Origin: Ridgeia piscesae
Lineage: Eukaryota > Annelida > Polychaeta > Sabellida > Siboglinidae
DNA length: 64,000 nucleotides
Assembly (NCBI GenBank): GCA_025642075.2
Contig: JAODUO010001074.1
Location: 72,501 to 136,500 of the forward strand
Direction: 5' to 3'
How positions within the stretch are numbered: position 1 is the first letter of the stretch; every line of letters begins with the position of its first letter. Below are positions 51,943-62,548 of this stretch, piece by piece. The notes below the pieces were generated by a model, which made no database searches, was not told the DNA's origin, and saw only the letters and a program-made list of their open reading frames with translations. A program made the translations under genes and the position numbers.

Positions 51943-52880
51943 ATGTCGTGTGCGTGTGCGTGTGCGTGTGCGTGTGCGTGTGCGTGTGCGTGTGCGTGTG
52001 CGTGTGCGTGTGCGTGTGCGTGTGCGTGTGCGTGTGCGTGTGCGTCGTGTGTGCGTGTGCGTGTGCGTGTGCGTGTGCGTGTGCGTGTGCTGTGCGTGTG
52101 CGTGTGGTGCGTGTGCGTGTGCGTGTGCGTGTGTGTGCGTGTGCGTGTGCGTGTGCGTGTGCGTGTGCGTGTGCGTGTGCGTGTGCGTGTGCGTGTGCGT
52201 GTGCGTGTGCGTGTGCGTGTGCGTGTGCGTGTGCGTGTGCGTGTGCGGGGTGCGTGTGCGTGTGCGTGTGCGTGTGCGTGTGCGTGTGCGTGTGCGTGTG
52301 CGTGTGTGTGCGTGTGCGTGTGCGTGTGCGTGTGCGTGTGCGTGTGCGTGTGCGTGTGCGTGTGCGTGTGCGTGTGCGTGTGCGTGTCTGGGGTGCGTCG
52401 TGTCGTGTCGTGTCGTGTCGTGTGCGTGTGCGTGTGCGTGTGCGTGTGCGTGTGCGTGTGCGTGTGTGTGTGTGTGTGTGCGTGTGCGTGTGCGTGTGCG
52501 TGTGCGTGTGCGTGTGCGTGTGCGTGTGCGTGTGTGTGCGTGTGCGTGTGCGTGTGCGCGTGTGTGCGTGCGTGCGTGCGTGGTGCGGTGCGTGGCGTGG
52601 CGTGTGCGTGTGCGTAATGCGGAATAAGCGTGTGCGTGTGCGTGTGGTTGCATGCGTGTGCGTGTGCGTGTGCTTCATCGCTTTCGTGTACTGTGTGCTG
52701 TGTGCTGTGCGTGTGCGTGTGCGTTGGGGTGCGTGTGCGTGCTGTGCGTGTGCGTGTGCGTGTGCTGTGCGTGTGCTGTGCGTGTGCGGTCGTTGCGTTT
52801 CGTGCGTGCGTATCCGCGTGGTGTGCGTTGCGAATGTGCGTTGCGTATGCGCGTTGCGCGTGCTGTCGCGTGCGGCGTGC
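51943..52880. repeat. (GTGCGT)n hexanucleotide array, about 940 bp
   Basis: Mostly GTGCGT units to about 52,560, then increasingly broken units to 52,880. It is alternating purine-pyrimidine almost throughout. The frames of up to 358 codons on both strands are repeat translations. It is followed by ATCATGAGA, as is the array at 53342-54005. Confidence 0.92.
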
Positions 52881-53093
52881 GCGTGTGCTGTGATCATGAG
52901 ATATTTATCGCTGTTTGCCAATGTTTATGCACGTACGTGTTTAATCTATTGGAATATTTATGGTCCTTATGATTTCAGTAATATGTTCTACATTACTGTC
53001 TTAATTATTTGAAATGGCTTAGCGATTAGGTAACGAAATTTTCGCAGTTCATATAGGAGTTCATGGTTAATTAGCTGGCATATCAAAATTTTG

Positions 53094-53340
53094 TCCAGAT
53101 ACATATACAGCCAGCTAATATCAGATATAATATTTATGTTAATTATATCCAATGTTATATCCACTACTTTTAATCTGTTATTGGAATATTTATATCCTAT
53201 ATCCGCAATTCTCAGAAATTGCGTTGCTACATTAACCGTGTCGTTAATTGTTCGAAAATACCTTTAGGGAATGTACCGGGTGAACGAAATGTTTACGCAA
53301 GTTCATATAGGAGTTCTGGTTAATTAGCTGGACAATCAAA

Positions 53341-53341
<1 letters not shown>
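53094..53341 (+). repeat. 250-bp core repeat, copy 1, ending in a GT array
   Basis: Unique AT-rich core from CCAGATACATATACAG to AGCTGGACAATCAAAAT, followed at once by (TG)n and (GTGCGT)n (53342-54005). It is almost identical to 54200-54445. A diverged copy with the same end lies at 52920-53090, and a short related tail at 55525-55583 again runs into (TG)n. The fixed link between core end and microsatellite suggests a mobile element that carries its microsatellite, such as the Helitron-like pearl elements of molluscs. That identity is inference. Confidence 0.6.
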
Positions 53342-53437
<96 letters not shown>

Positions 53438-54005
53438 GTGTGCGTGTGCGTGTGCGTGTGCGTGTGCGTGTGCGTGTGCGTGTGCGTGTGCGTGTGCGTG
53501 TGCGTGTGCGTGTGCGTGTGCGTGTGCGTGTGCGTGTGCGTGTGCGTGTGCGTGTGCGTGTGCGTGTGCGTGTGCGTGTGCGTGTGCGTGTGCGTGTGCG
53601 TGTGCGTGTGCGTGTGCGTGTGCGTGTGCGTGTGCGTGTGCGTGTGCGTGTGCGTGTGCGTGTGCGTGTGCGTGTGCGTGTGCGTGTGCGTGTGCGTGTG
53701 CGTGTGCGGTGCGTGTGCGTGTGCGCGTGCGTGTCGTGTGCGTGCTGTGCGTGTGGTGTGCGTGTGCGTGTGCTGCGTGTGCGTGTGCGTGTGCGTGTGC
53801 GTGTGCGTGTGCGTGTGCGTGTGCGTGTGCGTGTGCGTGTGCGTGTGCGTGTGCGTGTGCGTGTGCGTGTGCGTGTGCGTGTGCGTGTGCGCGTGCGCGT
53901 GCGTGCGCGTGCGCGTGCGTGCGTGCGCGTGCGCGTGCGGCGCGTCGCGTGCGCGTGCGCGTGCGCGTGCGCGTGCGCGTGCGTGCGCTGCGCGTGCGCG
54001 TGTGT
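53342..54005. repeat. (TG)n then (GTGCGT)n array
   Basis: TG at 53342-53433, GTGCGT to about 53,885, then GCGTGC units to 54,005. It sits directly after core repeat copy 1 and is followed by AATCATGAGA. Confidence 0.92.
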
Positions 54006-54199
54006 GTAATCATGAGAATAACGCGGCTTATGTATTATGCAGTAGTATGTTCTCTACATCCTATTTTAACTTTACTTTGATGGCTCCTAGCTGATTTAGT
54101 TATTTAACTGACACTTTTTGTCTTTGTATATATTATAGCAAGGCTTCATCCGATGCTACGATCCGCGGGTGGCATATGGAAAATTATATTATCAACTTT

Positions 54200-54445
54200 C
54201 CAGATACATATACAGCCAGCTAATATCAGATATAATATTTATGTTAATTATATCCAATGTTATATCCACTACTTTTAATCTGTTATTGGAATATTTATAT
54301 CCTATATCCGCAATTCTCAGAAATTGCGTTGCTACATTAACCGTGTCGTTAATTGTTCGAAAATACCTTTAGGGAATGTACCGGGTGAACGAAATGTTTA
54401 CGCAAGTTCATATAGGAGTTCTGGTTAATTAGCTGGACAATCAAA
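54200..54445 (+). repeat. 250-bp core repeat, copy 2, ending in a GT array
   Basis: Near-identical to 53094-53341 at a distance of 1,106 bp, and also joined directly to a (TG)n array (54446-54853). The short open frame over this core (54169-54372) has no recognisable product. Confidence 0.65.
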
Positions 54446-54855
<410 letters not shown>

Positions 54856-54859
54856 GTTA

Positions 54860-55520
54860 CATGAAGTTATAATTATTTTTTATTAACCTTTATCCATTAT
54901 TCAAAACATCCATAACAAATTCAGACGATACCCTGTGGTCCCAGTGACCTCGGTGACCTTGTGGCGAATTGGCCCCACCTTTCTTAAAATAACAAATGTG
55001 TATTTGGTGGGAACGTTTGTATTCTTGCATGATTAGTTTTATATGTAGAACGTTTATTGTGAGGTTTGGCCTCGGAGAAACCACTAGGCGACACTGGACA
55101 GGGGCTCAGTGTCCTATATTGGGTTATTACATGAATACTATACCCTAAAATGTCTGCTATTAAATTGTGTTTGCTACAATATATTGATAAAAATATCATT
55201 GTAGTTGAAATAAAACGCAGCCTACATAATGAAAAGAACATATTTATAACTGTTAAATACCACAGATATTTGGCAAAATTATTTGCCCCTTTATAGAAAT
55301 CGCTGTTAACTATAGTAATTTGCAGTTATCCAAACAGGGTAAAAACGCCGAAAGGGTACACCGAGCCAACCTTCAGTTCTTAGAAATCAACAATTGCTTT
55401 GGGTGCAGAGCCCGGTTTTGTTGCCAATGTGTCGCCACCCTGTATTGTCATATTGTACCACCCACGGAAAGGGCATTCATGCATGACGTTTATTGCGGCG
55501 TGGTAAACACGAATTGGCGA
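54860..55520. other. Unique DNA between arrays, nothing recognised
   Basis: Short minus frames (54890-55241) have no recognisable features. Confidence 0.4.
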
Positions 55521-55580
55521 ACTAGAACGTTCATACACATAGGAGTAGCAGTTAATCGGTTGGACATTCAAAATGTGTTT

Positions 55581-55583
<3 letters not shown>

Positions 55584-55648
<65 letters not shown>

Positions 55649-55765
55649 TGCGTGCGTGCGTGCGTGCGTGCGTGCGTGTGTGTGTGTGTGTGTGTGTGTG
55701 TCGCGTGCGTGCGTGCGTGCGTGCATGCGTGTGTGTGCGCGCGCATGTATGTATGCACGTATAAT
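55584..55765. repeat. GT / GTGC compound array
   Basis: GT at 55584-55647, GTGC at 55648-55676, GT again, then GTGC to 55,745. The unique sequence before it ends in TTGGACATTCAAAATGTG, like the core repeats at 53.3 and 54.4 kb. Confidence 0.88.
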
Positions 55766-55783
55766 TATAATTTTGTATATACT

Positions 55784-56780
55784 AATAATTGTAACACATC
55801 TGTAGCGCCTATATCAGTGAAACTATTCAAGCTCAGAGGCGCAACAAACAACATCATTATGCGTCATCATAACCGAGGACAGGCAACAGACGTCACTGGA
55901 GCATGACGCGGATGTTTTCTCGTTGGGTACTGGCATATCGAGCGCCAAACACCCGGAAGTACTCAACGACACGTCAGAACAAACTTTTACTATCTATACC
56001 AGAACAAATATAACGCCTTCATCATGTTCTAAATTGACCTTTTGTTCATTTGTTATTGTACACGGATAATGATCAAACGCAAGACGGTGTTAATGACAAA
56101 ACAAGTGTTGATGTCGACTTGTCTCCCATGGACATGACGCTATGTTGTAGCGCAGTGGCGCTGTGGCGCTGTGGCGCGGTGGCGCTGTGGCGCTGTGGCG
56201 CTGCGGCACTGTGGATAGAACTTCGGACTTTCGAACCCTGGTTCGAATCCTCGGCTGTGATGTCAAACATTGGGCCTTGTTTTCAATCTTCATTGCTCCA
56301 GTTCACTCACCTATATGAATGACTATCTGGGTGTAAAGAGCGGTGGATATTTGTGTACGAATAGTCTTCGCGCATTAATTGGAACGTGACTGAATGTTTC
56401 CCAGAGAAACCAAGACGGTGTTCGATTGGGCAGGTCTACCAGGGAGTAAAGCGTAACGTATTTTGAGCAGTTCTGAGAGTTAGATACTGCGCTGTATAAG
56501 AAGAAAACTTTACCCTTTTTACCCTTACCCGTGACTCACCACGGGCGGCGCCTTTGTGTATACATGACCTTGTTATATTCATAACACATAATGCCTGACT
56601 TTATACAGAGAGTCCATAGACTATGCCATAGACGCGAGCATAGCAGAGCCGTGCCAGTCATTACCACTATTGAACAAAGAACATTTCTGACGCCTACCCT
56701 AGGCAGGTATTAAAATATTACATAGCGCTCGGCTTAAGCAGATTTAGGTGATAATGTTCCCACCCTATGCAAATGTTTAC
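55784..56780 (+). repeat. Segmental duplication module X, copy 1
   Basis: Starts CTAATAATTGTAACACAT and ends CAAATGTTTACCAACAAA. It corresponds to 62545-63548 with very few substitutions and small indels. It contains the box-A-amplified SINE. A 125-bp piece (about 56787-56912) follows here before the pentanucleotide array and is absent in copy 2. Confidence 0.82.
56148..56530 (+). mobile_element. tRNA-derived SINE with amplified box A, copy 1
   Basis: Starts TAGCGCAGTGG (box A), followed by an 8-bp tandem expansion of the same region (GCGCTGTG units, about 56151-56214). Next come GTGGATAGAACTTCGG, box B GGTTCGAATCC (56240-56250), the shared body words and a TTTACCC-rich tail. It is part of the large duplicated module, so it is paired with 62894-63279. 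Confidence 0.72.
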
Positions 56781-56912
56781 CAACAAAGACGTGTCCGGTA
56801 ATTGATTTTGTTTAATTAGTTGTGACATGGGCCAGTAGTCATTCAGAGTTTGACGGTGAACAGCCGGCTCTAGTTTTGGTAGTTCTAGTAGAACGTTGAA
56901 CTCTCACTGAAC

Positions 56913-58090
56913 AATACAATACAATACAATACAATACAATACAATACAATACAATACAATACAATACAATACAATACAATACAATACAATACAATACAAT
57001 ACAATACAATACAATACAAAAAATACAATACAATAAATACAATACAATACAATACAATACAATACAGTGCAGTGCAGTGCAGTGCAGTGCAGTGCAGTGC
57101 AGTACAGTGCAGTACAGTACAGTACAGTACAGTACAGTACAGTACAGTACAGTACAGTACAGTACAGTACAGTACAGTACAGTACAGCACAGTACAGTAC
57201 AGTACAGCACAGCACAGCACAGCACAGCACAGTACAGTACAGTACAGTACAGTACAGTGACGTACAGTGACGTACAGTACAGTACAGTGACGTACAGTGA
57301 CGTACAGTGACGTACAGTGACGTACAGTGACGTACAGTACAGTACAGTACAGTACAGTACAGTACAGTACAGTACAGTACAGTACAGTACAGTACAGTAC
57401 AGTACAGTACAGTACAGTACAGTACAGTACAGTACAGTACAGCTACAAGTACAGTACAGTACAGTACAGTACAGCTACAGTACAGTACAGTACAGTACAG
57501 TACAGTACAGTACAGTACAGTACAGTACAGTACAGTACAGTACAGTACAGTACAGTACAGTACAGTACTACAGTACAGTACAGTACAGTACAGTACAGTA
57601 CAGTACAGTACAGTACAGTACAGTACAGTACAGTACAGTACAGTACAGTACAGTACAGTACAGTACAGTACAGTACAGTACAGTACAGTACAGTACAGTA
57701 CAGTACAGTACAGTACAGTGACGTACAGTACAGTACAGTGACGTACAGTGACGTACAGTGACGTACAGTGACGTACAGTGACGTACAGTGACAGTACAGT
57801 ACAGTACAGTACAGTACAGTACAGTACAGTACAGTACAGTACAGTACAGTACAGTACAGTACAGTACAGTACAGTACAGTACAGTACAGTACAGTACAGT
57901 ACAGTACAGTACAGTACAGTACAGTACAGTACAGTACAGTACAGTACAGTACAGTACAGTACAGTACAGTACAGTACAGTACAGTACAGTACAGTACAGT
58001 ACAGTACAGTACAGTACAGTACAGTACAGTACAGTACAGTACAGTACAGTACAGTACAGTGCAGTACAGTACAGTACAGTACAGTACAAT
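56913..58090. repeat. Pentanucleotide array AATAC / AGTGC / AGTAC / AGCAC, 1.18 kb
   Basis: AATAC units to 57,065, AGTGC to 57,105, AGTAC with an AGCAC block (57186-57231), then blocks of the 10-mer GTGACGTACA (57250-57340 and 57718-57790) between long AGTAC runs. The array differs from its counterpart at 63549-63722, which is almost only AATAC. Confidence 0.93.
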
Positions 58091-58350
58091 AAAACGTTAT
58101 TGTTTTACGGGGGAAACCGCGTAATTAAATTACAATTACGTACATTTTCCGGTCTGAATCTTATCTTGCACACATAGAATAATAATTGTCTATTTTCGGA
58201 TTGTCTATTATATATATCGCAACTCTATGTGGAATCCCATCGCAATCAGCCCGGCGAGGAAGACAACGGCTGATGCTATAGAAAGAATTCAACGATGAAC
58301 TGAATTTAAAACGATGGCTAACGTGGACCAATATTTGGTGCTAAACGATA
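58085..58350 (+). repeat. Segmental duplication module Y, copy 1
   Basis: From ATAAAACGTTATTG through TTTTACGGGGGAAACC to AACGTGGACCAATA; also found at 63721-64000. Near its end an ATG at about 58,313 opens a 30-codon frame (MANVDQYLVLNDTESP) present in both copies as far as the window allows. Its coding status is unknown. Confidence 0.78.
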
Positions 58351-58354
58351 CAGA

Positions 58355-58660
58355 ATCCCCCACTGTTGACACAATCAATGTGTGTGGGTGTGGTATATCA
58401 CCCTAATCGCCAATGGCGTTCGGACATAGGCGTTTTCACGGATTGCGGCACCTTCTGCTTGTTTACATAAGTCGCTCGCATGTGTCAAGGGACGTATTCC
58501 TAATTTCGAAAAATGCTTAACCAACGTCGTATGCAAGACAAATATTGTCACATCCAAGCTGGATCCTGGAAATGCTGTCACCTTTGCAGTGATGATGTGA
58601 TGAATGGTTTTTTCTTTGTAAATCTTCTTCTTGATAAACTCCAAATACAATAACGTAAAC
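58355..58660. other. Unique DNA before the CGTCG array
   Basis: The minus strand has two overlapping open frames leading out of the array (for example TIHHIITAKVTAFPGSSLD), but neither is recognised. Confidence 0.35.
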
Positions 58661-58662
58661 AC

Positions 58663-59136
58663 GTCGCGTCGCGTCGCGTCGCGTCGCGTCGCGTCGCGTC
58701 GCGTCGCGTCGCGTCGCGTCGCGTCGCGTCGCGTCGCGTCGCGTCGCGTCGCGTCGCGTCGCGTCGCGTCGCGTCGCGTCGCGTCGCGTCGCGTCGCGTC
58801 GCGTCGCGTCGCGTCGCGTCGCGTCGCGTCGCGTCGCGTCGCGTCGCGTCGCGTCGCGTCGCGTCGCGTCGCGTCGCGTCGCGTCACGTCGGTCGCGCTC
58901 GCGTTCGCGTCGCTCGCGTCGGTGCGCGGTCGTCGCGTCGCTCGCGTCGCGTCGCGTCGCGTCGCGTCGCGTCGCGTCGCGTCGCGTCGCGTCGCGTCGC
59001 GTCGCGTCGCGTCGCGTCGCGTCGCGTCGCGTCACGTCGCGTCGCGTCGCGTCACGTCACGTCACGTCACGTCACGTCACGTCGCGTCACGTCACGTCAC
59101 GTCACGTCACGTCACGTCACGTCACGTCACGTCACG
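58663..59136. repeat. (CGTCG)n then (CGTCA)n pentanucleotide array
   Basis: CGTCG at 58663-58885, an irregular stretch (58886-58945), CGTCG to 59,035, then CGTCA to 59,136. It reads straight into LINE copy 1. The 270-codon plus frame is repeat plus LINE end. Confidence 0.93.
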
Positions 59137-59820
59137 TCTCCTCTCACTGCTCTTCACTGGCTGCCGGGTTCAGTGGAGAATCAACTACAAAATCCGTGAC
59201 AAGATCGTCGTTGTGATGAACCAACGCGCGACAAATGATCACGCGCCCGCACACAGTGTGAATATGCCGTATCATCATCACCAGTGCGTAGGCGTCGTTC
59301 AGCTGACAGCAAACTACTACCTGTACGGCATGGGACTATACCGCCGACGGGGGTTTTCTGTGACGGAGCCGCGTCTCTGCAACAATCTGCCTTTGAATAT
59401 ACGTGTCGCTGACTCTCTGTATGTATTCAAATTTCGATTTTAGACATATTTTTAAAACAGCATTTCAAGATTATTTATTGAATGTTTTCATTCGATCTGT
59501 TGTATATCCTCACGCCGTAGTTGGTCGTATATCCAATTTTATTTAAGTATATTTTTATAAGTGATTTAAAAAAAACGTATATAATTCTTTAGTTAGCATT
59601 GTATGGCTAATATTTTAGTCGATAATGAATTTTACATAAGTTATTTATTTATAAACGAACTTAATATTGTTGCTATTACTATTATTATGCATTTTATATT
59701 TTGTAAAATAGTTTTTGTATTATAGTGATTATGTGTTTTGCAACGTTGTATTTTGAGCACCTTTGAACAGACTTATATCCGAAAACATGGCTCTATATAA
59801 AATAAAGTTATTATTATTAT
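59137..59820 (+). mobile_element. LINE 3'-end fragment, copy 1 (RT C-terminus, 3' UTR and tail)
   Basis: The start, read across two frames, gives LHWLPV-like residues, followed by WRINYKIRDKIVV and then RRRGFSVTEPRLCNNLPLNI and DSLYVFKFRF with TAG. This is the standard end of the reverse transcriptase ORF in CR1/L2-like LINEs. An AT-rich 3' UTR follows and ends in ATAAAGTTATTATTATTAT, a typical short-repeat LINE tail. The 5' end is cut by a CGTCR array. A near-identical but shorter copy lies at 62083-62548. Confidence 0.78.
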
Positions 59821-60215
59821 AATAAATATACACACATGCATACATACATGCGTACGAACGTACGTACTGACGTACATAAGAACATACATTCACACATATA
59901 CACATACATACATCATATAGCTATGCACACCTACACTCACTCACTCAGTCACCCACCCACCCACCCACCCCCTCTACAGTCGTGCATACTTGTTTACTCA
60001 TGCATGCAACGGTAGCTCTCAACGTAATAACCTCAAAATGAATAAATCATGAGTGCATAAAGTTGGGTTCACAAATTTCCAAGAAACGGAGTCTTTGGTC
60101 AACAAACCACCGCACTGTATTCGACAAAACCCGAGTTGTAATCTTTCGATCTTTGTTATGGGGGAGAAGCCAAAAACCACACACCCACTCATTGACACGG
60201 GTAAATTGCATCTAT
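59821..60215. other. Short-repeat and unique DNA upstream of the secreted-protein exon
   Basis: CATA, CGTA and CACC short repeats to about 59,970, then unique sequence leading to the TATA box at 60222. Confidence 0.45.
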
Positions 60216-60221
60216 TCGGTT

Positions 60222-60229
60222 TTATATAA
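60222..60229 (+). promoter_or_regulatory. TATA box of the secreted-protein gene
   Basis: TTATATAA in a clean TATATAAG context lies 64-71 bp upstream of the ATG at 60293. This spacing leaves room for a start site near 60,252 and a 5' UTR of about 40 nt. Confidence 0.45.
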
Positions 60230-60292
60230 GTATTAGCCCCGCGCATGAATCGACAGTAGGCTGCTAAAGCGCAGCCGGACGTTTGTCTGATC

Positions 60293-60350
60293 ATGAAGCA
60301 GCTTCGTTTCGTGGCGTTGGTTTGCGTCGTGGCCATTGCAACGGTCAACG
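60293..60350 (+). CDS. First coding exon of a putative secreted protein (signal peptide)
   Basis: From ATG at 60293 the frame reads MKQLRFVALVCVVAIATVN and then meets a strong donor (G|GTGAGT) at 60351, phase 1. The peptide has a basic start (K, R), a 13-residue hydrophobic core and small residues near the end, so it looks like a secretory signal peptide. A TATA box sits about 70 bp upstream. The downstream intron would begin with unique sequence and then a 66-bp minisatellite. I could not find a convincing second exon, and a trial acceptor near 61,615 gives an unconvincing tail. The mature product is therefore unknown; short secreted peptides of many kinds share this architecture. It lies between two copies of a large duplication. 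Confidence 0.5.
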
Positions 60351-60574
60351 GTGAGTGATGTCTTTGACATTACGTGGTAGTCGCGGAACAGCGTGATTGT
60401 TATGTCTACGTGTTGTGTGTGTTATTTATTTAACCATGAAGCAGTGGCTGGTTGGCCGGACCCTAGAACATGAAACATTCTTTTGACAAGATTGGCTCTC
60501 ACATAATTACTTTCATAGGCAACTGGACAAGGAAGGCGTTGACGTATCGACACTTTTGTGTTATGATATATGTA

Positions 60575-61560
60575 TTCCACACTTACGAGTTTTTGATGTT
60601 TTTTCTTTTTATACCTATCCACGCCGCCAGCACCCACTCATACTCAGCAACCACTGACACTTACGATATTTTGACGTTTTTCTTTTTTAAACCTATTCAC
60701 GCTTACGACTTTTTGAATTTTATGTTTAAACGTATTTTCGCCGCCAGCACCCACACATACTCAGCATTTACGATTTGTTTTGACGTTTTTTTTCTTTAAA
60801 CGTATTTTCGCCGCCAGTATCCACACATAGGCAGCATTTATGAATTGTGACGTTTTTTTCTTTAAACGTATTTTCGCCGCCAGTACACACACACATAGGC
60901 AGTATTTATGAATTGTTGACGTTTTTTTAAACGTATTTTCGCCGCCAGTACCTCACACATAGGCAGCATTTATGAATTGTGACGTTTTTTTCTTTAAACG
61001 TATTTTCGCCGCCAGTACACACACATAGGCAGCATTTGCGAATTGTTGACGTTTTTATTAAACGCATTTTCACCCCCAATATCCACTCATAGGCAGCATT
61101 TATGAATTGTGTCGTTTTTCTCTTTAAACGTAGTTTCGCCGCCAGTACACACACACAGGCAGCATTTACGAATTTTTTACGTTTTTTTAAACGTATTTTC
61201 ACCGCCAATACCCACTCATAGGCAACATTTATGAATTGTTGACGTTTTTTAAACGTATTTTCACCGCCAATACACACACATAGGCAGCATTTATGAATTG
61301 TGACGTTTTTTTCATTAAACGTATTTGCGCCGCCAATACTCACACATAGGCAGCATTTACGAATTGTTGACATTTTTGTCTTTAAACGTATTTACGCCGC
61401 CAGTACCAACACCCAGGCAGTATTTACGAATTGTTGACGTTTTTTAAACGTATTTTCACCGCAATACCCACACATAGGCAGCATTTATGAATTGTGACGT
61501 TTCTCTTTAAACGTATTTTCGCCGCCAGTACACACACAGGCGGCATTTTACGAGCATATG
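60575..61560. repeat. 66-bp minisatellite, about 14 degenerate units
   Basis: Each unit holds GACGTTTTTTTCTTTAAACG, then TATTTTCGCCGCCAGTA, an ACACA stretch, and AGGCAGCATTTATGAATTG. ACGTTT..AAACGT forms a small hairpin in every unit. Unit length varies from about 60 to 72 bp. On the minus strand the unit is 22 codons and gives a partly open, cysteine-containing repeat frame at 60927-61373 (KCCLCVCIGGENTF). Confidence 0.8.
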
Positions 61561-61562
61561 GG

Positions 61563-61785
61563 GAAATTGAAATCGCCTGCCCTGCATAGATGTAAATGTG
61601 TTCGCCGTGGCTGCAGATACAGCTGTTTCGTATATTTTATTCCATGTCTTTAAAGTTCTACTAAAAACACTATTACCATAAATTTGTGACCTAACTGGCT
61701 CTGAATTCAATCGTTCTCGATGGCGACGTGTGTTGTTAGCTGAATGAACTATACGTGACTCGGCAGATGAGGTGTTGTTTCTCAG
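61563..61785 (-). mobile_element. LINE RT C-terminal fragment of another family
   Basis: The minus strand reads SRIVHSANNTRRHRERLNSE, then VRSQIYGNSVFSRTLKTWNK and VSAATANTF. This matches the well-known C-terminal pattern of LINE polymerases (R...Y..SFFPRTI..WN.LP..VVSA.....F). It is short and truncated on both sides, with the 3' side running into the 66-bp minisatellite. I infer an old insertion. Confidence 0.55.
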
Positions 61786-61962
61786 TGCAGGGAATTATGT
61801 AAGCATTTTATTCCATTAATGTGATATTTGTTTTTACAAATTAGATGGGTAAACATTTGTATTGTAGAAAACGGTTACAATTTACGACAGGAAGTGATAA
61901 TGAGAACTAAATATCATAAATGACGGCAGCGGGGGGATGGGAGAGGTCGTATCTAGTAAACG

Positions 61963-62082
61963 TGACGTCACGTCACTTCACGTCACGTCACGTCACGTCA
62001 CGTCACGTCACGTCACGTCACGTCACGTCACGTCACGTCACGTCACGTCACGTCACGTCACGTCACGTCACGTCACGTCAAC
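61963..62082. repeat. (CGTCA)n array of duplication copy 2
   Basis: Only CGTCA units, ending directly at LINE copy 2. Confidence 0.93.
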
Positions 62083-62548
62083 TTCAAAATCCGTGACAAG
62101 ATCGTCGTTGTGTTGAACCAACGGGCGACAAATGATCACGCGCCCGCACACAGTGTGAATATGCCGTATCATCATCACCAGTGCGTGGGCGTCGTTCAGC
62201 TGACAGCAAACTACTACCTGTACGGCATGGGACTATACCGCCGACGGGGGTTTTCTGTGACGGAGCCGCGTCTCTGCAACAATCTGCCTTTGAATATACG
62301 TGTCGCTGACTCTCTGTATGTATTCAAATTTCGATTTTAGACATATTTTTAAAACAGCATTTCAAGATTATTTATTGAATGTTTTCATTCGATCTGTTGT
62401 ATATCCTCACGCCGTAGTTGGTCGTATATCCAATTTTATTTAAGTATATTTTTATGATTTAAAAAAAACGTATATAATTCTTTAGTTAGCATTGTATGGC
62501 TAATATTTTAGTCGATAATGAATTTTACATAAGTTATTTACTTATAAA
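62083..62548 (+). mobile_element. LINE 3'-end fragment, copy 2
   Basis: Nearly identical to 59190-59640; only scattered base changes and a small indel in the 3' UTR are visible. The same FKFRF stop is kept. It is also preceded by a CGTCA array. It lacks the last 170 bp and tail of copy 1, and runs directly into the second copy of the SINE module. Confidence 0.78.

Noticed and set aside
51926..54094. Very long Cys-Val, Arg-Val and His-Ala frames on both strands
   Set aside because: They are translations of GTGCGT and GT arrays and are open only because the units lack stop codons.
56913..58090. Regularly spaced repeats considered as a CRISPR array
   Set aside because: The units are contiguous 5-mers without spacers, and the window is eukaryotic.
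57317..58177. Tyr-Ser-Thr-Val-Gln repeat ORFs
   Set aside because: They translate the AGTAC pentanucleotide array; 5-nt units read the same five residues in every frame.
58631..59443. 270-codon plus ORF
   Set aside because: A CGTCR array fused by chance to a LINE ORF2 end; not a gene.
60019..60348. Minus-strand 109-codon ORF
   Set aside because: Overlaps the TATA box and signal-peptide exon of the plus strand and has no features of its own.
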